A DNA stretch of 64,000 nucleotides from an uncultured Burkholderiales bacterium (GTDB taxonomy: Bacteria; Pseudomonadota; Gammaproteobacteria; Burkholderiales; Burkholderiaceae_C), in NCBI GenBank assembly GCA_903830725.1, contig CAIKVH010000043.1:1-64000 (forward strand), given 5' to 3'. The notes beneath the pieces were generated by a model. The model searched no databases. It saw only the letters and a list, made by a program, of their open reading frames with translations, and was not told where the DNA came from. This document shows positions 47,576 through 54,900 of this stretch, one piece after another. The position numbers and the translations under genes are program-made. Every line of letters begins with the position of its first letter. Positions within the stretch are counted from its first letter, which is position 1.

Positions 47576-47725
47576 ATGAGTGACCATAAAGTTTGGCCCA
47601 CAGGTTTGACCGAGGCTGAGTCAGAAGAGCTTCATCGGCACATCATCCAAGGAACTCAATTCTTTGGAATGATCGCTGCCTTTGCTCATCTTTTGGCTTA
47701 TATTTATTCCCCATGGCTTAAATAA
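47576..47725 (+). CDS. pucB: Light-harvesting LH2 beta subunit PucB
   Basis: A 49-residue antenna polypeptide. The N-terminal LTEAESEELHRHIIQGTQFF contains the first conserved His, near the B800 pigment; the membrane helix holds AHLLAY with the His that binds a ring bacteriochlorophyll; the end is SPWLK. Compared by memory with the Rhodoblastus acidophilus B800-850 beta chain it aligns without gaps, but Arg20, which contacts B800, is Gln here. AGGAG lies 8 bases before the ATG. It is too short for standard ORF cut-offs. It is followed 14 bases later by pucA; the order B-A-C is typical of puc operons. Confidence 0.93.
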   Translation: MSDHKVWPTGLTEAESEELHRHIIQGTQFFGMIAAFAHLLAYIYSPWLK

Positions 47726-47739
47726 GAGAGGTAAAGCAA

Positions 47740-47925
47740 ATGATTTACGGAAAAATGTGGTTAGTGGTTAAGCCCTCTGTGGGAGTTCCACTTGTTATTG
47801 CAGCAGTAGCAGTTGCATCGTTTTCGGTGCATCTTGCTATTTTGAATAACACAACTTGGGTTAAAGCGTTCCTAAACGGAAATGCAGACAAAGTTGCTGT
47901 TACTGCTCCAGCAGCCTCGAAATAG
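47740..47925 (+). CDS. pucA: Light-harvesting LH2 alpha subunit PucA with B800-820-type residues
   Basis: A 61-residue antenna polypeptide: GKMWLVVKPSVGVP, a membrane helix with the bacteriochlorophyll-binding His31 in SVHLAILNNTTW, then a polar Ala/Lys-rich tail of about 15 residues. It aligns position by position, from memory, with the alpha chain of Rhodoblastus acidophilus LH2 (GKIWTVV..., VHLAILSHTTW). At the two residues that hydrogen-bond the acetyl groups of the ring pigments, Tyr44-Trp45, this protein has Phe44-Leu45. These are the residues of the blue-shifted B800-820 (LH3) complex. The identity as LH2 rather than LH1 alpha is secure from the motif VHLAIL and the B-A-C order. Confidence 0.94.
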   Translation: MIYGKMWLVVKPSVGVPLVIAAVAVASFSVHLAILNNTTWVKAFLNGNADKVAVTAPAASK

Positions 47926-47937
47926 GTCCTGGATAAG

Positions 47938-47979
47938 GCACATGGATCAAACTTTTTTGCTTGATTCATGTGCTTTTTT
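47938..47979 (+). terminator. Strong hairpin with U-run between pucA and pucC
   Basis: GCACATGGATCAA (47938-47950) pairs with TTGATTCATGTGC (47961-47973), 13 bp with one G-U pair, around a 10-base loop, followed by TTTTTT. It should stop most transcripts or protect the pucBA mRNA from decay, giving more antenna subunits than PucC. Confidence 0.85.
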
Positions 47980-47998
47980 GTTTCAAATTTTGTAAACA

Positions 47999-49438
47999 AT
48001 GTCAAATAGCGTTCAATTGAATCTTACAAAGAACTCTTCACAACGAGAAAAGACTTCAATTGGTAGAAAGTTAATTTTCTCTTTTTTTCAAAGAGGTACT
48101 AAGTTTTTACCTTTTGCAGACGCTGCCTCTGTTGATCTCCCCTTATCGAGACTTTTAAGACTCTCCCTATTTCAGGTATCAGTTGGTATGGCCTTAGCGC
48201 TACTAATTGGCACCCTTAACCGCGTGATGATTGTTGAGCTACACGTTCCAGCATCATGGGTTTCAGTTATGGTTGCCATGCCCATCGTGGTTGCCCCGTT
48301 TAGAGCAATTATTGGCTTTAGCTCAGATGTCCACCAGTCTGAGCTAGGTTGGAAACGTGTCCCCTACATCTGGAGAGGTACCCTGGTGCAATTTGGCGGA
48401 CTTGCGGTGATGCCTTTTGCACTTTTAGTGCTGTCTGGCATGGGACAAGCCTCAAGAGCCCCTGAATGGGTAGGCCATCTGGGTGCTGGCATAGCGTTTT
48501 TATTGGTGGGCGCAGGACTTCATACAACTCAAACTGCAGGACTGGCATTAGCTACTGATCTAGCGCCTGAGGAATCAAGACCCAAAGTAGTAGGCCTCAT
48601 GTACGTCATGTTGCTCGTTGGCATGATGGTAAGTGCCCTTGTTTTTGGATCATTCTTAAAAGAATTTACTCCGGGTCGTCTGATTCAAGTAATCCAAGCA
48701 TCAGCACTTTTGACCCTCATATTAAACGTCATTGCCCTTTGGAAACAGGAAAGTAGAATAAAAACTCCATCACACCTAAGAGAGAAAGCTGAGAGTTTCA
48801 AGCAGTCTTGGATAAGATTTTGTTATGGTGGTCAAGCCGTTCGAAGATTAATCGCTGTGGGGCTGGGAACTATCGCGTTTAGTATGGAAGACATATTGCT
48901 AGAGCCCTACGGGGGGGAGATACTCCATCTTGGGGTTGGCGCTACTACGGCATTGACAGCAACCCTAGCATTAGGGGGGTTGTTTGGTTTTGCATTGGCT
49001 TCCAAAATATTAAGCAAGGGCTTTGATCCTTTCAAGATGGCCAGTATTGGAGCGGCTTGCGGAATTCCTGCATTCTTCGCAGTAATCATATCTGCCCCAC
49101 TAGGCTCGACTTTCATTTTTGCATTTGGCATCTTCTTAATAGGGTTTGGTGGAGGTCTATTTGGACATGGCACCCTTACGGCAACGATGAATCTTGCCCC
49201 GCCCGGTCAAAGTGGTCTTGCTTTAGGATCCTGGGGAGCCGTTCAAGCAACCGCGGCAGGTCTTGCTATAGCTGTGAGCGGCATCATTAGGGATGTTATG
49301 GACTCTTTATACCAAGCCCCGTTTGGTTATAACGCTGTTTACTCTATTGAGATAATTATGTTGTTTGTCACAATAATTACAATGATTCCACTCATGAAAA
49401 AATTACCTCATTCAACAACCGCAAAGACATATTCTTGA
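47999..49438 (+). CDS. pucC: LH2 assembly factor PucC (MFS-like)
   Basis: A 479-residue inner membrane protein with about 12 membrane segments of the BCD/PucC family. The segments RVMIVELHVPASWVSVMVAM, APFRAIIGFSSDVHQ, GWKRVPYIWRGTL and EDILLEPYGGEILHLGVG are family hallmarks. It is needed for LH2 assembly, perhaps by handing over bacteriochlorophyll. It follows pucBA across the hairpin, so it is expressed by read-through. No clear ribosome binding site is seen. A PucC relative from the bchG operon is at 60287. Confidence 0.93.
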   Translation: MSNSVQLNLTKNSSQREKTSIGRKLIFSFFQRGTKFLPFADAASVDLPLSRLLRLSLFQVSVGMALALLIGTLNRVMIVELHVPASWVSVMVAMPIVVAPFRAIIGFSSDVHQSELGWKRVPYIWRGTLVQFGGLAVMPFALLVLSGMGQASRAPEWVGHLGAGIAFLLVGAGLHTTQTAGLALATDLAPEESRPKVVGLMYVMLLVGMMVSALVFGSFLKEFTPGRLIQVIQASALLTLILNVIALWKQESRIKTPSHLREKAESFKQSWIRFCYGGQAVRRLIAVGLGTIAFSMEDILLEPYGGEILHLGVGATTALTATLALGGLFGFALASKILSKGFDPFKMASIGAACGIPAFFAVIISAPLGSTFIFAFGIFLIGFGGGLFGHGTLTATMNLAPPGQSGLALGSWGAVQATAAGLAIAVSGIIRDVMDSLYQAPFGYNAVYSIEIIMLFVTIITMIPLMKKLPHSTTAKTYS

Positions 49439-49484
49439 CAATTTGAGATAATACGATAGTCACTTTATAACCAAGGAGAAAAAA

Positions 49485-49604
49485 ATGCATATTCCTACCA
49501 GTACTCTACTTTTAATTATTTGGGTCGTTTTTTGTGTTTTCTGGATGCTCAACCAGTTTCACAAAAGCAACTTACGCCGTGACTATCCGGGTCAAATCAA
49601 ATAA
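49485..49604 (+). CDS. Unrecognised 39-residue single-pass membrane protein downstream of pucC
   Basis: The peptide starts MHIPTSTLLLIIWVVFCVFW, a short start followed by one strong membrane helix (about residues 6-22), then a basic, hydrophilic tail, HKSNLRRDYPGQIK. AGGAG (49474-49478) lies 6 bases before the ATG, and the ORF begins 46 bases after the pucC stop on the same strand, so it is probably part of the puc transcript. It has no bacteriochlorophyll-type His within the helix. It could be an accessory to the antenna, like other tiny photocomplex proteins, but this is a guess. Confidence 0.6.
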   Translation: MHIPTSTLLLIIWVVFCVFWMLNQFHKSNLRRDYPGQIK

Positions 49605-49651
49605 TTAGAGGGCACAGCGAAAACAATCCCCAAGGGGTAGTTTTTTAACTG

Positions 49652-49933
49652 TTACCCCCTCAAACTATCTCTCCAGCAACTCTCAATTTCAGAGCCTGAC
49701 ATTGAGTCTAGTTGTTCTGAGGTGAAGTTACCAGTTTCTATCAAGTGCTGTTTGTATCCACTCAATTGCTTGAATTCAAGATATTGATAAATCGGAAGGA
49801 TTGCAAACACAGGAATCAAGAAAAAAAGCATTCCGTAGGGATAAAGCGGTATTCCAAGGAAAGCGCAAATTTTGTACAAGAAGAAAAATGTAGCTACAGT
49901 AAGTGTTGCGAGCAATAAATTTTTTCTAAACAT
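49652..49933 (-). CDS. Small two-helix membrane protein
   Basis: A 93-residue protein with two hydrophobic segments (LLLATLTVATFFFLYKICAF and YPYGMLFFLIPVFAILPIYQ) and a soluble C-terminal tail of about 40 residues (SGYKQHLIETGNFTSEQLDS). No family was recognised. AGGAG lies 8 bases before the ATG. It is convergent with the puc transcript, about 47 bases from the tiny ORF before it. Confidence 0.55.
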   Translation of the reverse strand: MFRKNLLLATLTVATFFFLYKICAFLGIPLYPYGMLFFLIPVFAILPIYQYLEFKQLSGYKQHLIETGNFTSEQLDSMSGSEIESCWRDSLRG

Positions 49934-50007
49934 ATTTCAGCTCCTATCGATTCTCATTCTAGCAAGCCAGAACAATTTATCTAGTCAACTTTTAATCGGA
50001 AATTAAC

Positions 50008-50145
50008 ATGAACACATTAATGACTTTAAACAAGGTAAGAAAATTTGTAGACGATAAGGCACTTATATTTATCGCTTTACTTTTTGTTTCTTTCTGTTCA
50101 TTTTTTACAATGGGGTACTGGATCAGTTTAATGAATTTTTCATAG
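50008..50145 (+). CDS. Possible 45-residue single-pass membrane protein
   Basis: The ORF reads MNTLMTLNKVRKFVDDKA, then a strongly hydrophobic, Phe-rich helix (ALIFIALLFVSFCSFFTMGY, about 17-36) and a short end. The ribosome binding site is weak, and no homologue is known to me. It lies between two minus-strand genes. The composition, a basic N-terminus followed by one helix, resembles tiny photocomplex proteins, but it could be chance. Confidence 0.4.
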   Translation: MNTLMTLNKVRKFVDDKALIFIALLFVSFCSFFTMGYWISLMNFS

Positions 50146-50157
50146 TGAAACAACTCA

Positions 50158-50637
50158 TTAAAAGCCGTTCAACACAACTGTCTGCCAGTTCAAAACAGTA
50201 GCAATTGATACCCATATAAGATATGGAACCACAAGCAATGATGCGAGCTTTGAGTCACGCCATTGATAAATAATTATTGAGAGAACGGACAGCCATAGCG
50301 GGAGGCATTCAATTAAAGACCAATCTGGTCTGTGTAGATTAAAGTAAAAGAAGCTCCAAAGAATATTAAGCCCCCCATTTACTAAGTAAAGAGACAAGTA
50401 GAGCATTTGCCTTTTTGGGGTTTTAGCTGAATTCCAAGAAAGCCAAGCAGCAGCAGCGCTGAGACCAAAAATAATGCTCCAAATTAAACCAAAAGCGGGG
50501 TCCGGTGGCTTCCAGCTGGGTTGATTTAAATTAAAGTACCAATCATCAAGATTAGTCAATAAAGCGCCAACGCTGGCAAAGGCAACACCCAGCAAAATAG
50601 ATAGTATTAATGACTGCCAACGGCGAAGAAAATTCAT
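50158..50637 (-). CDS. tspO: TspO/MBR family tryptophan-rich sensory protein
   Basis: A 159-residue membrane protein with five helices. The Trp-rich segments NLNQPSWKPPDPAFGLIWSI and YLVNGGLNILWSFFYFNLHRPDW are typical. In photosynthetic bacteria TspO binds porphyrins and tunes photosynthesis gene expression; its place in the cluster, before bchH, fits. The length is normal. Confidence 0.93.
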   Translation of the reverse strand: MNFLRRWQSLILSILLGVAFASVGALLTNLDDWYFNLNQPSWKPPDPAFGLIWSIIFGLSAAAAWLSWNSAKTPKRQMLYLSLYLVNGGLNILWSFFYFNLHRPDWSLIECLPLWLSVLSIIIYQWRDSKLASLLVVPYLIWVSIATVLNWQTVVLNGF

Positions 50638-50678
50638 AAGCTTGTTGAATTCGTGTCTATTGATAGAGGTATCTTACC

Positions 50679-51605
50679 TCAAGGACCTGGGGAGTTTATA
50701 AATTCTAAAACATGGGCCAAAGATATTTGAGCATTCTCTTCTTGCAATAGATGGCTAGCCTTGGGCATGATAATCGATTGCGAGAATGCTAAAACTCGTC
50801 TGTAGTCTGCGCTATTACTGCAAGGTATCATCCGGTCACTCTCCCCCCATAGCAATAATGTGGAAGCGGTTATTTTTTTGAGCTTGGGTACAGGATCGGA
50901 ATTGATAGTTTGCTTCATTCTCTCTAGTATTGCATCCCTAACAGTCGGTGCTCTTAATAAATCGTAATACCGCTCCAACAAGTTGTCATTCATTACAGAG
51001 GGATCGAAAAAAGCTGGCTCTAAACTCTTTTTAACTAAAAATTTAGGCATGAAATATTTAATCAAATTCGCAATAGGTCCTGCATCATAAGGTTTAGTGC
51101 CTATTGCTTGACCCGGAACCGGGAATCCATCAGGAGCTAACAGGATGAGTCGTTTGACACGATCTGGATACTCGCTCGCAAAATTCCAGGCAATGCGCCC
51201 TCCCATTGAATGCCCTATTAAGATCGGATTTTGCACACCTATTTGATTCAGAAAATTTGCGAGTCTCTTAACGTCTGCCTCATCGCTGTAATTGTTGTCT
51301 GGTGAGGCTCCGGTAAGCCCAAAACCAGCTATATCCAATCTAACAACCCGAAAATTACGCTCCAAAACACTAGACCATTCATCCCAGGTCTGCAAACTCG
51401 ACCCAAATCCGTGCAGCAAGACAACAGCTTGCGCATTTTTAGTCCCCGTGTCACGGTAATGGACCCGCAGTCCACCTACCAATGCAAATTGGCTAGGCGA
51501 AGTTGCGTATTTCAATTCCAAGTCTTGACGACTTAGATCCGGAGTAAAGAGAGTCATAAGGAATAAACTTATTACTATTAATGTAGAAAAAAAGTAACTT
51601 TTCAT
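50679..51605 (-). CDS. Alpha/beta hydrolase with N-terminal membrane anchor
   Basis: A 308-residue protein. An N-terminal hydrophobic segment (STLIVISLFLMTLF) probably anchors it. The fold motifs are complete: VVLLHGFGSSLQTWDEW, the nucleophile elbow GHSMGGRIAW, the acid region LLWGESDRMI and the His in KASHLLQEEN. It reads as an esterase or similar. It is in the photosynthesis cluster but not next to bchD, where bchO normally is, so I do not name it bchO. ATG 51605 is preferred; a GTG three bases upstream is possible. It is 41 bases from tspO, perhaps in one operon. Confidence 0.8.
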   Translation of the reverse strand: MKSYFFSTLIVISLFLMTLFTPDLSRQDLELKYATSPSQFALVGGLRVHYRDTGTKNAQAVVLLHGFGSSLQTWDEWSSVLERNFRVVRLDIAGFGLTGASPDNNYSDEADVKRLANFLNQIGVQNPILIGHSMGGRIAWNFASEYPDRVKRLILLAPDGFPVPGQAIGTKPYDAGPIANLIKYFMPKFLVKKSLEPAFFDPSVMNDNLLERYYDLLRAPTVRDAILERMKQTINSDPVPKLKKITASTLLLWGESDRMIPCSNSADYRRVLAFSQSIIMPKASHLLQEENAQISLAHVLEFINSPGP

Positions 51606-51725
51606 CACTCTATTAATCTTAAAAACCGTAATGAATCGTCAATGAATGAATGCAGCTGAGTTCATTCTATATCCCATATAACTGCAAATATACCCCCAGT
51701 ATTTGACCTAACAACAAGCTGAATT

Positions 51726-51780
51726 AGGAGGAAAAAATATGTCTAGGAGTGTGGAACACAAGAAACCAATTATTTATTGA
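51726..51780 (+). other. 13-codon ORF with perfect Shine-Dalgarno sequence
   Basis: AGGAGG (51726-51731) stands 7 bases before ATG 51739, which opens a peptide of 13 residues (MSRSVEHKKPIIY) ended by TGA at 51778-51780. It may be a leader peptide, a tiny protein or the start of a degraded gene. The bchH start is 204 bases further on. Confidence 0.4.
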
Positions 51781-51917
51781 GTACTAAATTCGTATTTATT
51801 TTAAAAAAATAACTTACTTAGTAAAAATTCATAAGCTTTGAATCCATCAGAGTCATCAAAAAATTACCTCGGATTTGGTGTTTTCCCTATGAGTAAAATA
51901 CATATGACAGTATCTAA

Positions 51918-51935
51918 TGTCAACATAAGTTTACA
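51918..51935 (+). promoter_or_regulatory. PpsR/CrtJ-type operator before bchH
   Basis: TGTCAACATAAGTTTACA fits TGT-N12-ACA. Its left half also pairs with TGACA at 51905-51909 (TGACA-N8-TGTCA), so two dyads overlap. It ends 49 bases before the bchH ATG. Confidence 0.65.
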
Positions 51936-51984
51936 ACAAAGGCTTTGTATAAGCTTTTAAGAATCAAATACGGCGGTCAATTAA

Positions 51985-54900
51985 ATGATACCAAATACAT
52001 CACCAGAATTTGAAAAATCCAAACTTAGGGTTCTGATAATTACGATGGACACGCATTTAAACAGTGCGGTTAGTAGAGGTATGGAGGCGCTGAAGAAAGC
52101 AGCGCCCACAATAAATTTGAGCATTTATTCAGCAACCCAATACACCAACGATACGAGAGTATTGGAGCAATGTCGCAATGACATTGCAAAGGCAGATATT
52201 ATTTTTGTTGGTATGCTTTTCTTAGAGAACCAGTTCCTGCCGATCTTTGATGACTTAAAGGCTAGAAGAGAAAAATGCGATGCAATGATCTGTGTGGTTT
52301 CAGCCGCAGAAATAGTAAGGCTTACAAAAATGGGCAAATTAGATATGTCCAAGCCTACCTCGGGGCCTATGGCCTTTATAAAAAAATTAAAAGGCGATAC
52401 AACTAAGAAGGATGTTAGTTCGGGTGAGCGGCAGATGAAAATGCTCAGGCGGTTACCTAAGATACTGCGCTTCATACCTGGGACGGCCCAAGACCTTAGG
52501 GCGTATTTTTTATGCATACAGTACTGGCTTGGCGGGTCCGAAGACAACATGCTCAATTTGAGTTTGTATCTGGCCTCTCGTTACGGGTGTGGAGCCCAAT
52601 CCAAAAATAGAGCTGTTTACTCAAAGTTGTCTTATGAGGCGCCACTTGAATATCCAGATATTGGTATATATCACCCAAGGATGAAACCCAAAATCAGTGC
52701 GAAGGCCAGCGATTTACCCATACTAAATAACCAAGAAAGTAAACGAGGTCGTGTGGGAGTTTTGATGCTTCGCTCATACCTGCTCGCAAACAACTCTGAA
52801 CATTACGATGCTGTGATTGCTGCTTTGGAAGTCCAAGGACTCCAAGTCGTGCCCGCTTTCGCCGCCGGCCTGGACTCAAGACCAGCCATCAATGAATTCT
52901 TCATGAAAGACGGGGTAAGTAGCGTTGATGCAGTTATTTCATTAACAGGGTTTTCTTTGGTTGGGGGTCCCGCATACAACGACGCTCACGCCGCAGAGGA
53001 AATGCTTGCAAAACTAGATGTCCCCTACATCGCAGCGCACCCCGTTGAGTTCCAAACGCTTGATCAATGGGGTGAGTCTCAACGCGGTCTATTGCCTGTT
53101 GAGTCAACAATCATGATCGCCATTCCCGAGCTAGACGGCGCTGTAGTTCCTATGGTTTTTGGAGGCAGGCCCGGGGCTGAGGGGGTAACGTGTAAAGGTT
53201 GTCATAAACTGTGTACATTCTCCAAAGAACAAGTTCAACAAGATATGTTCACTTGTACTGAACGCACTGCAATGCTCTCCCAAAGAGTTGCCAAGCTAGT
53301 AGACCTTAGAAGGACCAAGAGGGAAGATAAAAAAGTAACGGTCGTTCTTTTTAACTTCCCCCCAAACGCCGGAAACATCGGCACAGCCGCTTACCTTTCA
53401 GTCTTTGAGTCTGTTTTTGAGATGATGCGCCGACTAAAGGCAGAAGGCTACAGCATAGAGATGCCGTCTAGTGTTGAAGAGCTAAGAGATGACATCCTGT
53501 ATGGAAATGCAAAAAAATATGGTGCTGATGCTAACGTACACGCGCTGATTTCCACCCAAGATCATATAAAAAGAGAAAAATACTTGGCAGAAATCGAAGT
53601 CCAGTGGGGTCCTGCCCCGGGCAAGCAACTCAACAACGGTGCCAATATCTTTGTCCTTGGCAAACAGTACGGAAACTTCCTAGTCGCTATTCAACCCTCA
53701 TTTGGTTATGAGGGTGATCCAATGCGGTTGTTGTTTGAAAAAGGATTTGCGCCAACGCATGCATTCTCCGCGTTTTATCGTTACTTGCGGGAGGACTTTA
53801 AAACAAGCGCCCTGCTTCACTTTGGAACACACGGGGCTTTGGAGTTTATGCCTGGCAAACAAAATGGATTGACGGCCCAGTGTTGGCCCGACCGTCTAAT
53901 TTTAGACATGCCTAACTTTTATTTGTATGCCGCTAACAACCCCTCAGAAGGAGCAATCGCTAAAAGAAGGTCAGGGGCAACATTAATTAGCTATTTAACT
54001 CCCCCGATGACAGAGTCTGGTCTTTATACAGGCCTGCTAGATTTAAAAGCCAGTCTTGAGCGGTATCGCTTACTAGATCAAGAAGAGAGCATAGAGAAAA
54101 AAGAGCTTGCCCTGATGATCCAAGCTCAAGCAGCGGAATTGGATTTAGCTGCTTCAACCCCGCCTTGGTTTGCCAACAGTCAAGCCCCTCAGCACGAGGA
54201 GTATGAACAAGCAGACCAAACCATTCATAAATTATTAAATAAAATTTTAGAGCTTGAATACTCTTTGATTCCAAACGGTCTTCACATCCTAGGCAAAGCA
54301 CCAAGCGAGGAAGAAAAGTATGAATTTCTTAAAATCATGGCAGAAGCTAGTTTTGAGAAACCTCTCTCGCCGGAGGTCATTCATGCAATTTCGGACAATG
54401 AAAACAGTCACCAAGTTCTAAGCCTTACTGATTTGCCGGCGGATGAAAATAATTTAGCAAAGATTGAAAAACTTCTAGAGTCGAGTCAATTGCTAAATCA
54501 AAATTCCGAGCTAACGGGCATCATGAGAGCTTTAGATGCTAAGTACATCAGACCCGCTCCAGGCGGAGACATTATTCACAAACCAGAGATATTGCCTACC
54601 GGTAGAAATCTTCACGGCTTTGATCCGTTTCGAATCCCAAGTAATTTTGCGATGAAGGACGGCGCGGTACAAGCAGAAAAAATATTAACACGCTACTGTG
54701 AGGACGGACTACCACTGCCAGAGTCAATTGCGATGGTTCTTTGGGGTAGTGACAATTTAAAAACCGAAGGCGCACAAATTGCCCAGGTCTTAAGAATGTA
54801 TGGTGCCAAGCCAAGGTTTGATAGTTTTGGGAGATTGGTTGGGGCGAGCCTAATGACACTTGAAGAGTTGGGACGACCAAGAATCGATGTTGTGATCTCG

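Larger units (their letters stand above)
51606..51984. other. Intergenic region upstream of bchH
   Basis: This 379-base region holds a 13-codon ORF with a perfect ribosome binding site (51726-51780) and, closer to bchH, a PpsR-type operator (51918-51935). Nothing else was recognised. Confidence 0.6.

Noticed and set aside
47576-47925. Reading the antenna pair as pufBA (LH1)
   Set aside because: The alpha chain has the LH2 pattern GKMWLVV and VHLAIL, and pucC follows; no pufLM is present.
49630-49665. Possible terminator after the 39-codon ORF (CCCCAAGGGG or GGGGTA..TACCCC)
   Set aside because: The first stem has only a 2-base loop and the second is 6 bp with the T-run inside the loop; neither is convincing.
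50679-51605. Naming the hydrolase bchO
   Set aside because: It is not beside bchD, has a membrane anchor, and only general alpha/beta hydrolase motifs could be read.
52125-52556. A 143-codon open frame antisense to the start of bchH
   Set aside because: Shadow of the bchH coding sequence, which is certain here.
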